From positions 3,791,501 through 3,855,500 of the forward strand of contig NZ_CP011492.1 of NCBI RefSeq assembly GCF_001011035.1: a stretch of DNA of 64,000 nt, in the 5' to 3' direction. The position numbers and the translations under genes are program-made. This stretch comes from Streptomyces sp. CNQ-509. GTDB taxonomy: Bacteria; Actinomycetota; Actinomycetes; Streptomycetales; Streptomycetaceae. Below the pieces are notes generated by a model. The model did not search any database, was not told where the DNA came from, and saw nothing but the letters and a program-made list of their open reading frames with translations. Shown piece by piece: positions 35,735 to 49,289 of the stretch; position 1 is the stretch's first letter; every line of letters starts with the position of its first letter.

Positions 35735-37681
35735 GTGGCCGACCTGCCTGCCGATCTCGCTGCAGTGTGGCCACGCGTGCTCGAGCGACTACTCGCGGAC
35801 GAACAGGGCGTCGAAGCCAAGGACCACCGCTGGCTGCGCGACTGCCAGCCGCTCGTCCTCGTGGCCGGGACCGCGGTGCTGGCCGTGCCCAACGAGTACG
35901 CGAAGGGCGTTTTCGAGGGCCGTCTCGCCTCCAAGATCACCGATGCGCTGAGCCACGCCTGCCGCCAGCCCATCGGCCTGGCCGTCACCGTCAGCCCCGG
36001 TGAGCCGGAGTCGAAGCCGCAGCAGGGCCCGCCGGCGCAGCCGGGCCCCGAGTCGGGCGGGCACGGCCCGCACGTACCCCATTCCCCGCAGGCTCCGCAG
36101 CCGCCGGCGCACGAGCAGGCCGCGCACCCCGGCGCCCCGCACCTGCCGCTGCCGCACACCGCCGCGCAGCCCACGCATCAGAGCCACCAGCCGCCGCACC
36201 AGAGCCACGGCGGGCCGCTGCCCGAGCCGCCGTACGACGCGTACAGCCGCCCGGCGCCCGGGGACGACCGCCTCCCCACCGCCGCCCCGACGTACCCCGA
36301 GTACGCGCAGCCGCGCCCGGCGCCGGCCGCCTGGCCCCGCGCCGACCACCACCCGGGCCCGCCCGGCACCCAGCCGGACACCTCGGCGGGGCCCGACGGC
36401 ACGGACTTCTACCCGGCCCACGACCACCTCGCGCAGCGCCCCGCCCACGACCGGTACGCGCACCCCGGCGGGCACACGGGCGGGCACACGGGCGGGCACA
36501 CGGGCGGGCACACGGGCGGGCACAGCCCCTCCGGCGCCCCGATCCCGCCCCTGGTGCAGGCCATGGGGAACGTCGAGCTGCCCGCGCCCAGCGGCGCGCC
36601 CGGCCCGCTCGCCGCCCAGCCCGCCCCGGCGACGGGACCGGGCGAGCCGACCGCGCGGCTGAACCCGAAGTACCTCTTCGACACCTTCGTCATCGGCGCC
36701 TCCAACCGCTTCGCGCACGCCGCGGCGGTCGCCGTCGCCGAGGCCCCGGCCAAGGCGTACAACCCGCTGTTCATCTACGGCGAGTCCGGCCTGGGCAAGA
36801 CGCACCTGCTGCACGCCATCGGCCACTACGCCCGGAGCCTCTACCCCGGCACCCGGGTGCGGTACGTGAGCTCCGAGGAGTTCACCAACGAGTTCATCAA
36901 TTCCATCCGCGACGGCAAGGCGGACACGTTCCGCAAGCGCTACCGCGACATGGACATCCTCCTGGTCGACGACGTCCAGTTCCTGGCGAGCAAGGAGTCG
37001 ACGCAGGAGGAGTTCTTCCACACCTTCAACACCCTGCACAACGCCAACAAGCAGATCGTGCTCTCCAGCGACCGGCCGCCCAAGCAACTGATCACCCTGG
37101 AGGACCGGCTCCGCAACCGCTTCGAGTGGGGCCTGATCACCGACGTGCAGCCGCCGGAGCTGGAGACCCGGATCGCGATCCTGCGGAAGAAGGCGGTCCA
37201 GGAGCAGTTGAACGCACCGCCGGAGGTGCTGGAGTTCATCGCCTCCCGGATCTCCCGCAACATCCGTGAGCTGGAGGGCGCCCTGATCCGGGTCACGGCC
37301 TTCGCCTCGCTCAATCGGCAGCCGGTGGACCTCGGGCTCACCGAGATCGTGCTGAAGGACCTCATCCCCGGCGGCGAGGACACGGCCCCGGAGATCACCG
37401 CCGCCGCGATCATGGCCGCCACCGCCGACTACTTCGGGCTGACGGTGGAGGATCTCTGCGGTTCCTCCCGCAGCCGCGTGCTGGTCACCGCGCGCCAGAT
37501 CGCCATGTACCTGTGCCGGGAGCTGACGGACCTCTCCCTGCCGAAGATCGGCGCCCAGTTCGGCAACCGGGACCACACCACCGTGATGCACGCGGACCGC
37601 AAGATCCGTGCGCTGATGGCCGAGCGGCGCTCGATCTACAACCAGGTCACCGAGCTGACCAACCGCATCAAGAACAGCTAG
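35735..37681 (+). CDS. dnaA: Chromosomal replication initiator DnaA
   Basis: 648 residues from GTG 35735. Domain I occupies about 1-90; domain II is very long (about 90-305), Pro/His/Gln-rich, and includes GGHT repeats. Domain III is the AAA+ ATPase with Walker A (GESGLGKTH), Walker B (ILLVDDVQF) and the sensor NRFEWGLI stretch. Domain IV has the DnaA signature [14 protein letters not shown] for box binding. The length and long domain II are typical of Streptomyces DnaA. Confidence 0.98.
   Translation: MADLPADLAAVWPRVLERLLADEQGVEAKDHRWLRDCQPLVLVAGTAVLAVPNEYAKGVFEGRLASKITDALSHACRQPIGLAVTVSPGEPESKPQQGPPAQPGPESGGHGPHVPHSPQAPQPPAHEQAAHPGAPHLPLPHTAAQPTHQSHQPPHQSHGGPLPEPPYDAYSRPAPGDDRLPTAAPTYPEYAQPRPAPAAWPRADHHPGPPGTQPDTSAGPDGTDFYPAHDHLAQRPAHDRYAHPGGHTGGHTGGHTGGHTGGHSPSGAPIPPLVQAMGNVELPAPSGAPGPLAAQPAPATGPGEPTARLNPKYLFDTFVIGASNRFAHAAAVAVAEAPAKAYNPLFIYGESGLGKTHLLHAIGHYARSLYPGTRVRYVSSEEFTNEFINSIRDGKADTFRKRYRDMDILLVDDVQFLASKESTQEEFFHTFNTLHNANKQIVLSSDRPPKQLITLEDRLRNRFEWGLITDVQPPELETRIAILRKKAVQEQLNAPPEVLEFIASRISRNIRELEGALIRVTAFASLNRQPVDLGLTEIVLKDLIPGGEDTAPEITAAAIMAATADYFGLTVEDLCGSSRSRVLVTARQIAMYLCRELTDLSLPKIGAQFGNRDHTTVMHADRKIRALMAERRSIYNQVTELTNRIKNS
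36467..36526 (+). repeat. 12-base tandem repeat in dnaA domain II
   Basis: Four perfect copies of GGCGGGCACACG plus a fifth ending in AGC, coding (GGHT)4-GGHS. In-frame expansion or contraction by slippage would change only the disordered linker. Confidence 0.9.
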
Positions 37682-38618
37682 CGGCCCCGCCGCCGGTCCG
37701 TACGTCCCCCACCGCGCCCCGCGCCGCTCCACCGCGCCGCTCCACCGTGCCCCGCGCCGCTCCACGGCGCCTCGCGGGCTCCCACGCGTCCCCGGCAGCC
37801 GGTTCTGCACAGGGCTTCCGCACGCGTCCGGCCGCATCCGCACGCCCCCCGGCACGTACCCGAACAGCCGAGCCCCCGCGCCGTGTTCGATTCCAGGCCC
37901 TGACCAGGCGCTTCTCCACACCTCGGCGGCTTTTCCGCCGTCCACACCCTGGGGATCGGCGAGTTACCCACGGGCGGGTGTGGACGCAGTCTGGACAACT
38001 CGCGTCCGCGCAGCTCATGGGGGTGTGGATTTGTGGGTGAGCGTTGCCCACACCCTGTGGACACCGTCCGCCGGTCCGATCGGCGCCGAGCGCTGTCCAC
38101 CGCGGAAGACCACTCACCCACAGAAAACCCCGCTCTGTACACAGCCTGTCCACAAGTTTGTCCACTGTTCGGCAACGCAACGCGCCCCTTCACCAGGTCG
38201 AGTGAAAGCCGTCACACCGAGAAGCAGGATTGGCTGTGCAGAAACCCGGGTAACTCTGGGGACGGAGCTGTGGCTAAGTGGCCCCCGCCTGTGAACGGCC
38301 TGTGTACAGCCGCGCATCGTCCACAGGAACAGCGGGTTATCCACTCTTCGTCCCCAACCCGCCTGTGGGCAAAATTCGCGGGCTGACCTGCGCAGACAAG
38401 GTTTTCCACGGTTTCCACAAGCCCTACTACTACCTCTACACGTAGCTAGCTCGGAATCCGCTTCGAAGCGGGGCCTGTGCACAAGTGCGGTCGACGGCCT
38501 CCAGGAGCGGCAGCGACGAGTTGACCCCGACCTGCCCCCTGTGTCGGTGCCGTGCGTCAGACTGGTCCCCCACACCAACCGAGCCGGCAAGGGCCGAGAG
38601 CACCAGGAGGCGGTCTCC
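37682..38618. other. oriC: Chromosomal replication origin oriC
   Basis: A 937-base non-coding region between dnaA and dnaN. About seventeen DnaA-box-like nonamers occur between 37912 and 38484: plus strand at 37912, 37938, 38044, 38093, 38114, 38146, 38158, 38317, 38337 and 38411; minus strand at 37979, 37990, 38024, 38032, 38056, 38364 and 38476. None is an exact TTGTCCACA or TTATCCACA; the best differ by one base (for example CTGTCCACA 38146, TTGTCCACT 38158). Streptomyces oriC is known to contain about nineteen degenerate boxes. The first 230 bases are box-free and GC-rich. Confidence 0.93.
38411..38445. promoter_or_regulatory. Candidate DnaA-trio unwinding element
   Basis: A DnaA box (GTTTCCACA, 38411-38419) is followed by a short GC spacer and by CTACTACTACCTCTA (38424-38438). 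Read 3' to 5' on the complementary strand this is GAT-GAT-GAT-GGA-GAT, matching the 3'-[G/A]A[T/A]-5' DnaA-trio pattern of the bacterial basal unwinding system. The order box, GC-rich spacer, trios is the known arrangement. Confidence 0.62.
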
Positions 38619-39758
38619 GTGAAGATCCGGGTGGAGCGCGACGTACTCGCGGAGGCAGTGGCGTGGGCAGCGCGCAGCCTCCCGGCCCGGCCGCCCGCGC
38701 CGGTGCTCGCGGGACTGCTGCTGAAGGCCGACGGCGCGGACGGCGGGACGCTCAGCCTCTCCGGCTTCGACTACGAGGTCTCCGCCCGCGTCTCCGTGGA
38801 GGCGGACGTGGAGGAGGACGGCAAGGTCCTCGTCTCCGGGCGGCTGCTCGCCGACATCTCGCGCGCACTTCCCAACAGACCTGTGGAGATCTCCACCGAC
38901 GGCGTCCGGGTCACCGTGGTCTGCGGCTCCTCGCGGTTCACACTCCACACCCTGCCTGTGGAGGAGTATCCGGCGCTGCCCGAGATGCCGACCGCGACCG
39001 GCACGGTCTCCGGCGAGGTCTTCGCCGCCGCCGTCTCGCAGGTCGCCATCGCAGCCGGCCGGGACGACACCCTGCCGGTGCTCACGGGCGTGCGCATCGA
39101 GATCGAGGGCGACACGGTCACGCTGGCCTCCACGGACCGGTACCGCTTCGCGGTCCGCGAGTTCCTGTGGAAGCCGGAGACCGCCGATGCCTCCTCGGTG
39201 GCGCTCGTCCCCGCCAAGACGCTGCTGGACACGGCCAAGTCGCTGACCAGCGGCGACATCGTGACGCTCGCGCTGTCGGGCGCCGGCGCGGGCGAGGGCC
39301 TGATCGGCTTCGAGGGCGCCGGCCGGCGGACGACGACGCGGCTGATCGAGGGCGACCTGCCGAAGTACCGCACGCTGTTCCCCACGGAGTTCAACTCGGT
39401 GGCGGTCATCGAGACCCCGCCGTTCGTCGAGGCCGTCAAGCGCGTGGCGCTCGTGGCCGAGCGGAACACGCCGGTGCGGCTGAGCTTCGAGCAGGGCGTG
39501 CTGACCCTGGAGGCGGGGTCGAGCGACGATGCACAGGCTGTGGAAAGGGTGGACGCACAGTTGGAGGGCGACGACATCTCGATCGCCTTCAACCCGCTCT
39601 TCCTCCTCGACGGGCTGAGCGCGATCGACTCTCCCGCCGCGCAGCTCTCGTTCACGACGTCGACGAAGCCGGCGCTGCTCAGCGGCAAGCCCGCGCTCGA
39701 CGCCGAGGCGGACGAGGCGTACAAGTACCTGATCATGCCCGTGCGGCTGAGCGGCTGA
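38619..39758 (+). CDS. dnaN: DNA polymerase III beta sliding clamp
   Basis: 379 residues from GTG 38619, eight bases after CAGGAGG; the frame is open upstream to 38541 only through oriC sequence. Three repeated clamp domains give the ring that holds the polymerase. Start VKIRVERDVLAEAVAWAARS and end KYLIMPVRLSG are family-typical. First gene downstream of oriC; gnd follows after 54 bases. Confidence 0.97.
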   Translation: MKIRVERDVLAEAVAWAARSLPARPPAPVLAGLLLKADGADGGTLSLSGFDYEVSARVSVEADVEEDGKVLVSGRLLADISRALPNRPVEISTDGVRVTVVCGSSRFTLHTLPVEEYPALPEMPTATGTVSGEVFAAAVSQVAIAAGRDDTLPVLTGVRIEIEGDTVTLASTDRYRFAVREFLWKPETADASSVALVPAKTLLDTAKSLTSGDIVTLALSGAGAGEGLIGFEGAGRRTTTRLIEGDLPKYRTLFPTEFNSVAVIETPPFVEAVKRVALVAERNTPVRLSFEQGVLTLEAGSSDDAQAVERVDAQLEGDDISIAFNPLFLLDGLSAIDSPAAQLSFTTSTKPALLSGKPALDAEADEAYKYLIMPVRLSG

Positions 39759-39812
39759 GGCCCGGCGTAGGCTCGGACCCGATAGGACGCACAGGCGGAC
39801 GAAGGGGCAGTG

Positions 39813-40691
39813 ATGGAGCTCGGTCTTGTGGGTCTCGGCCGGATGGGCGGGAACATGCGTGAGCGCATCCGGCGCGCGGGCCACACCGTCGTGGGGTACG
39901 ACCACAACCCGGACAGGGCCGATGTCCACAGCCTGCGGGAGCTTGTGGACGCACTGCCCGCCCCCCGTGTGGTGTGGGTGATGGTGCCCGCGGGCGCGGC
40001 CACGCAGTCGACCGTCGACGAGCTGGCCGAGCTGCTGGAGCCCGGCGACGTGCTCGTGGACGGTGGCAACTCGCGCTGGACGGACGACGAGAAGCACGCC
40101 GTGGAGCTGGGGGCGAAGGGCATCGGCTTCGTGGACTGCGGTGTCTCCGGGGGCGTGTGGGGCCTGGAGAACGGCTATGCGCTGATGTACGGCGGCGACG
40201 CCGAGCACGTGGCGCGGGTGCAGCCCGTCTTCGACGCGCTGAAGCCGGAGGGCGAGTACGGCGCCGTCCACGCCGGCAAGGTCGGCGCGGGGCACTTCGC
40301 GAAGATGGTCCACAACGGCATCGAGTACGCGATGATGCAGGCCTTCGCCGAGGGCTGGGAGCTGCTGGAGGCCGCCGACTCGGTCACCGACGTGCGCGAG
40401 GTCTTCCGCTCCTGGCAGGAGGGCACGGTCATCCGCTCCTGGCTGCTAGACCTGGCGGTCCGGGCGCTGGACGACGACGAGCACCTGGGCAAGCTCCGCG
40501 GGTACGCGGAGGACTCCGGCGAGGGCCGGTGGACGGTGGAGGCGGCGATCGACCACGCGGTGCCGCTGCCGGCGATAACGGCGTCGCTCTTCGCCCGGTT
40601 CGCCTCGCGCCAGGACGACTCGCCGCAGATGAAGATGATCGCCGCGCTGCGGAACCAGTTCGGCGGCCACGCGGTCAAGGAGGAGAAGTAG
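39813..40691 (+). CDS. gnd: 6-phosphogluconate dehydrogenase, short form
   Basis: 292 residues from ATG 39813 (GTG 39810 also possible). N-terminal Rossmann motif LGLVGLGRMGGNMRERI, substrate motif DCGVSGGVWGLENGY and KMVHNGIEYAMMQ are diagnostic. It decarboxylates 6-phosphogluconate to ribulose 5-phosphate. It is of the roughly 300-residue type that lacks the long C-terminal domain of the E. coli enzyme. Its conserved place between dnaN and recF is an actinobacterial trait. Confidence 0.94.
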   Translation: MELGLVGLGRMGGNMRERIRRAGHTVVGYDHNPDRADVHSLRELVDALPAPRVVWVMVPAGAATQSTVDELAELLEPGDVLVDGGNSRWTDDEKHAVELGAKGIGFVDCGVSGGVWGLENGYALMYGGDAEHVARVQPVFDALKPEGEYGAVHAGKVGAGHFAKMVHNGIEYAMMQAFAEGWELLEAADSVTDVREVFRSWQEGTVIRSWLLDLAVRALDDDEHLGKLRGYAEDSGEGRWTVEAAIDHAVPLPAITASLFARFASRQDDSPQMKMIAALRNQFGGHAVKEEK

Positions 40692-40702
40692 CTCTGCCGG
40701 GC

Positions 40703-40722
40703 GGCCGGCGGGAGCGCCGGCC
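40703..40722. terminator. Short hairpin after gnd
   Basis: GGCCGGCG (40703-40710) and CGCCGGCC (40715-40722), a perfect 8-bp stem with GGAG loop, 11 bases after the gnd stop. Confidence 0.5.
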
Positions 40723-40787
40723 CGCTGTTCGCCCAAGCTGAATCGAAGCTGAATCGGCCGAGTGCCTGGGGAGGTCGGCGTCGGGCC

Positions 40788-41921
40788 ATGCACGTGTCTC
40801 ATCTCTCGCTGGCCGACTTCCGTTCGTACGAGCAGGCGGAGGTGCCCCTCGACCCGGGGGTGACGGCCTTCGTCGGGCCGAACGGCCAGGGCAAGACGAA
40901 CCTGGTCGAGGCGGTCGGCTATCTCGCGACCCTGGGCAGCCACCGGGTGTCCGCGGACGCGCCGCTGGTGCGCATGGGCGCGGCGCGTGCGGTGGTCCGG
41001 GCCGCGGTGACGCAGGACGGCCGGCAGCAGCTCGTGGAGCTGGAGCTGAACCCGGGCAAGGCGAACCGGGCGCGGCTGAACCGCTCCTCGCAGGTGCGGC
41101 CGCGCGATCTGCTGGGCGTGCTGCGTTCCGTGCTCTTCGCGCCGGAGGACCTGGCGCTGGTCAAGGGCGACCCGGACCAGCGGCGCCGCTTCCTCGACGA
41201 GCTGATCACGGCGCGGGCGCCGCGGCTGGCGGGAGTGCGCAGCGACTACGACCGGGTGCTCAAGCAGCGCAACACGCTGCTGAAGACGGCCGCGATGGCG
41301 CGGCGGCACGGCGGGCGGCAGCTCGACCTGTCGACGCTGGACGTCTGGGACCAGCATCTGGCACGGGCCGGGGCGGAGCTGCTGGCGCAGCGGCTGGAGC
41401 TGATCGCGGTGCTGCAGCCGCTGGTGGACAAGGCGTACGAGCAGGTGGCGCCGGGCGGCGGGCCGACGGCGTTCGAGTACAGGTCGCCGGCGGGCGGGCG
41501 GTTCGCGGAGGCGCGTACGCGCGAGGAGTTCGCGGGCCTGCTGCTGGAGGCGATGGCGGAGGCGCGGAAGCAGGAGATCGAGCGGGGCGTGACGCTGGTC
41601 GGTCCGCACCGCGACGATCTGGTGCTGAAGCTGGGCGAGTTGCCGGCGAAGGGCTATGCGTCGCACGGGGAGTCGTGGTCGTACGCGCTGGCGCTGCGGC
41701 TCGCGTCGTACGAGCTGCTGCGCGGCGAGGGTGGCGGGGAGCCGGTGCTGGTGCTGGACGACGTGTTCGCGGAGCTGGACGCGCGGCGGCGGGAGCGGCT
41801 GGCGGAGCTGGTGGCGCCCGGCGAGCAGGTGCTCGTGACGGCGGCGGTGGCGGAGGACGTGCCGGAGGTGCTGGCGGGGGCGCGGTTCACGGTGGCCGAC
41901 GGGCGGGTGGAGCGCGGATGA
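40788..41921 (+). CDS. recF: DNA replication and repair protein RecF
   Basis: 377 residues; SMC-like ATPase that helps RecA load at gaps. Walker A (GPNGQGKTN, about residues 30-38), the [14 protein letters not shown] segment and Walker B with signature region ([27 protein letters not shown]) are intact. Its stop overlaps the next start (ATGA at 41918-41921). Confidence 0.97.
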   Translation: MHVSHLSLADFRSYEQAEVPLDPGVTAFVGPNGQGKTNLVEAVGYLATLGSHRVSADAPLVRMGAARAVVRAAVTQDGRQQLVELELNPGKANRARLNRSSQVRPRDLLGVLRSVLFAPEDLALVKGDPDQRRRFLDELITARAPRLAGVRSDYDRVLKQRNTLLKTAAMARRHGGRQLDLSTLDVWDQHLARAGAELLAQRLELIAVLQPLVDKAYEQVAPGGGPTAFEYRSPAGGRFAEARTREEFAGLLLEAMAEARKQEIERGVTLVGPHRDDLVLKLGELPAKGYASHGESWSYALALRLASYELLRGEGGGEPVLVLDDVFAELDARRRERLAELVAPGEQVLVTAAVAEDVPEVLAGARFTVADGRVERG

Positions 41922-42502
41922 GCGAGGAGCCCGTACGCCCCGGGGGCGCCCGCCAGGACCCGTCCGCGGACTCCGGGGCCGCGGAGTCCCCCGCCGCTCC
42001 CGAGCCCTCCGGGGTCGACCTGGCGCGTGTGGCCCTGCGGGCGGCGCGGGCGGAGGCCCGGGCGCGGGGGGCGGCGGCGCAGCAGCGCCGGCAGGCCCGC
42101 CGCGGCGGCGGGCTGCGCTCGGGCGCCCGCGCCGACGGCCGCGATCCGCTGCCGCTGGGTGCCGCGGTGAGCAGGCTGATCACCGAGCGCGGCTGGGAGG
42201 CGCCGGCGGCGGTGGGCGGCGTGATGGGCCGCTGGCCGCAGCTCGTCGGTCCCGAGGTGGCGCAGCACTGCGCGCCCGAGCGGTACGACGAGCAGGAGCG
42301 GGTGCTCGTGGTGGCGTGCGACTCCACGGCGTGGGCGACGCAGTTGCGGCTGCTGGCGCCGCAGTTGGTGGCGCGGCTCAACGAGGAGCTGGGCCACGGC
42401 ACCGTGAAGCTGATCAAAGTGGTGGGTCCCGGCGGCGGCGGGCGGCGCTTCGGGCCGCTGCGGGCGCCGGGGAGCCAGGGGCCCGGGGACACGTACGGGT
42501 AG
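41918..42502 (+). CDS. DUF721/DciA-like protein
   Basis: 194 residues from ATG 41918, translationally coupled to recF; an open frame further upstream lies inside recF and is not coding. The conserved DUF721 core is in the C-terminal half ([40 protein letters not shown]). Family members include DciA, a loader or interactor of the replicative helicase in bacteria without DnaC, so a role in DnaB loading is plausible here. Basic Arg/Ala-rich N-terminus. Confidence 0.9.
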   Translation: MSEEPVRPGGARQDPSADSGAAESPAAPEPSGVDLARVALRAARAEARARGAAAQQRRQARRGGGLRSGARADGRDPLPLGAAVSRLITERGWEAPAAVGGVMGRWPQLVGPEVAQHCAPERYDEQERVLVVACDSTAWATQLRLLAPQLVARLNEELGHGTVKLIKVVGPGGGGRRFGPLRAPGSQGPGDTYG

Positions 42503-44924
<2,422 letters not shown>

Positions 44925-44934
44925 GTCGGCCCCG

Positions 44935-44956
44935 CCCGGGCGGCCTCCCGCCCGGG
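44935..44956. terminator. Hairpin between gyrB and gyrA
   Basis: CCCGGGCGG (44935-44943) and CCGCCCGGG (44948-44956), 9-bp stem, CCTC loop, followed by TTT. It could be an attenuator or partial terminator in the 105-base gap. Confidence 0.55.
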
Positions 44957-45029
44957 TTTCCCGGGGCTCCCCGCCCGGGTGCGACCGACCGCCTTCGAGA
45001 CCTCTTCGAAAAGGTAGAAAAGACCCGCA

Positions 45030-47657
<2,628 letters not shown>

Positions 47658-47660
47658 GTC

Positions 47661-48425
47661 GTGAGTGGAGCCACGGGTGCCGGCGCCGGGCCGGCGAGGG
47701 CGGAGGGGTACGCCCAGCCGAACCCCCCGCCGGGTCCGGACGACGCCGGCGGCGGGCACGGCGGCCGGCGCGGGCGCAGACGCGGTGCCTCCGGCGCCGG
47801 GGGCGCGGAGGACCCGCAGGGGCACGCGTATCCGTACGCCGCCGCCCCCGAGGGCCCGATGCCCCCGCCGTCGACGGCCCCCGCCGCCCCGCCGGCGCCG
47901 CACCAGCCGCCGCAGGCGTACACCCCGCCGGGCGGCGTGGCCGGCGGCCACGCCGCGGGGCACACGGCGGGGCACGGCGGTCAGGCGTACGAGCAGGCGC
48001 AGCAGACGGCCGCCGGGGTACGCAGGTCGCGTACCGGCGCCAGGACCGTCCCGCGCACCCGCAAGGCGCGGCTGCGGATCGCGAAGGCCGACCCGTGGTC
48101 GGTGATGAAGGTCAGCTTCCTGCTCTCCATCGCGCTCGGCATCTGCACGATCGTGGCGGTGACGGTGCTGTGGATGGTGCTGGACGCGATGGGCGTCTTC
48201 AGCACGGTCGGCGGCACGATCAGCGAGGCCACCGGTTCGGACGACTCGGCCGGCTTCGACCTGGAGTCGTTCCTGTCGCTGCCCCGGGTGGCCGGCTTCA
48301 CGGCGGTGGTGGCGCTGATCGACGTGGTCCTCGCCACGGCGCTGGCGACGCTGGGCGCGTTCATCTACAACCTCTCCGCGGGCTTCGTCGGGGGCATCGA
48401 GGTCACGCTGGCGGAGGACGAGTAG
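47661..48425 (+). CDS. DUF3566 membrane protein
   Basis: 254 residues starting at GTG 47661, three bases after gyrA. The first 130 residues are Gly/Pro/His-rich and disordered (with GGHAAGHTAGHGG repeats); the C-terminal DUF3566 domain starts at KARLRIAKADPWSVMK and has two membrane helices (about 145-170 and 205-240). A protein of this family directly follows gyrA in most actinobacteria, including mycobacteria. Function unknown. Confidence 0.9.
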   Translation: MSGATGAGAGPARAEGYAQPNPPPGPDDAGGGHGGRRGRRRGASGAGGAEDPQGHAYPYAAAPEGPMPPPSTAPAAPPAPHQPPQAYTPPGGVAGGHAAGHTAGHGGQAYEQAQQTAAGVRRSRTGARTVPRTRKARLRIAKADPWSVMKVSFLLSIALGICTIVAVTVLWMVLDAMGVFSTVGGTISEATGSDDSAGFDLESFLSLPRVAGFTAVVALIDVVLATALATLGAFIYNLSAGFVGGIEVTLAEDE

Positions 48426-48494
48426 CGCCCGCCGGGTAACGCCCGCTATCGATTTGGGCCGCGGCTCGGCGGTGGGGTAATCTCTGTGCAGCGC

Positions 48495-48568
48495 GCGGCT
48501 ATAGCTCAGTCGGTTAGAGCGCATCCCTGATAAGGATGAGGCCCCAGGTTCAAGTCCTGGTAGCCGCA
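48495..48568 (+). tRNA. tRNA-Ile (anticodon GAT)
   Basis: 74 nucleotides. Acceptor stem GCGGCTA/TAGCCGC, D loop with AGCTCAGTCGGTTAGAGC, anticodon stem CATCC/GGATG around CTGATAA (GAT at 48529-48531), T loop GGTTCAAGTCC. The following bases are CC, then G, so the terminal CCA is not fully encoded and depends on the cca enzyme. A tRNA-Ala commonly follows at this locus in actinobacteria but is absent here. Confidence 0.97.
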
Positions 48569-48578
48569 CCGGAAATGG

Positions 48579-48615
48579 CGAAGGGCGCCTCCTTGTGACG
48601 AGGGGGCGCCCTTCG
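48579..48615 (+). terminator. Terminator after tRNA-Ile
   Basis: CGAAGGGCGCC near 48579-48589 pairs with GGCGCCCTTCG at 48605-48615, followed by GCTTTGTC. It also faces the remnant MFS gene. Confidence 0.8.
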
Positions 48616-48635
48616 GCTTTGTCATGCCGCCGGGC

Positions 48636-49109
48636 TCACGCGGCCACGGACCCGGAGACCGGTCGCGTCTGCTTGCCCGGGCGGGGGAGGAAGGGGACCA
48701 GGAGCATCGAGGCGGCGGTGATGAGGCCCGCGGCCAGGAAGGCGCGGGCGTAGCCGTCCTCGGGGGCGCCGTGGCCCGCGGAGGCGACCGCGCCGAGGAT
48801 CGCCAGGCCCGGCACCGCGCCGATCTGGCGCGAGGTGTTGACCAGGCCCGAGACGCCGCCGGCGTCCCGCTCGCCGACGCCCGACGTGGAGACGTCCGTG
48901 AGGAGCGCCAGCAGGACGGCCTGGCCCGCGGCCATCGGGAGGGCCGGGCCGAGGATCGCGGAGAGGAAGGCGCCGTCCGCGTCCATGGCCGCCGCCTGCC
49001 AGAGGAAACCGGCGCCCGTGAGCAGCCCGCCGGTGACCGTCATCGCCTCCCAGCTCGCACCCCGGCTCTCGGCCCGCTTCGGCAGCCGCACGATTGCGCG
49101 CAGCGCGCT
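48636..49109 (-). pseudogene. MFS (DHA2 type) transporter, 3' fragment
   Basis: About 158 codons of the C-terminal third of an EmrB/QacA-type exporter are readable on the minus strand, ending with a normal stop at 48636. The family motif GVGERDAGGVSGLVNTSRQIG and three or four helices are present, but the usual first ten helices are missing. The frame ends upstream exactly at an inverted-repeat element (49110). The amino-terminal 20 residues of the readable frame do not resemble the family, so a frameshift near the junction is also likely. Not functional as a transporter. Confidence 0.8.
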
Positions 49110-49212
49110 GGGGGAGTCTGGCACGCACGCTCGCTGCGTTGTCGGGATCGGCCGAAGAGGCCCCCTATGCGGTCAGCCCTCCGCCTTGCGATCGCACGCA
49201 CCAGCCTCCCCC
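49110..49212. repeat. Imperfect terminal-inverted-repeat element, MITE-like
   Basis: About 103 bases bounded by GGGGGAGTCTGGCACGCACG on the left and, read on the minus strand, GGGGGAGGCTGGTGCGTGCG on the right; the similarity continues for about 30 bases at roughly 75% identity. It carries no gene and abuts the break in the MFS fragment. It could be a non-autonomous transposable element or an RNA hairpin; target-site duplication is not evident. Confidence 0.55.
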
Positions 49213-49289
49213 TACGCCCCGGAGGGCGTGGGCGGTGCCCCCTGCCCCGCCCCCCCTGCGGGCGAACGACGCGAGATGGAAGACAGACC

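Noticed and set aside
36467-36526. CRISPR-like array
   Set aside because: Units are 12 bases with no spacers and lie in frame in dnaA; no CRISPR repeat-spacer structure was found anywhere in the window.
38541-38618. dnaN beginning at 38541
   Set aside because: The extra codons lie in oriC and the clear GGAGG sits ahead of GTG 38619, where the family N-terminus starts.
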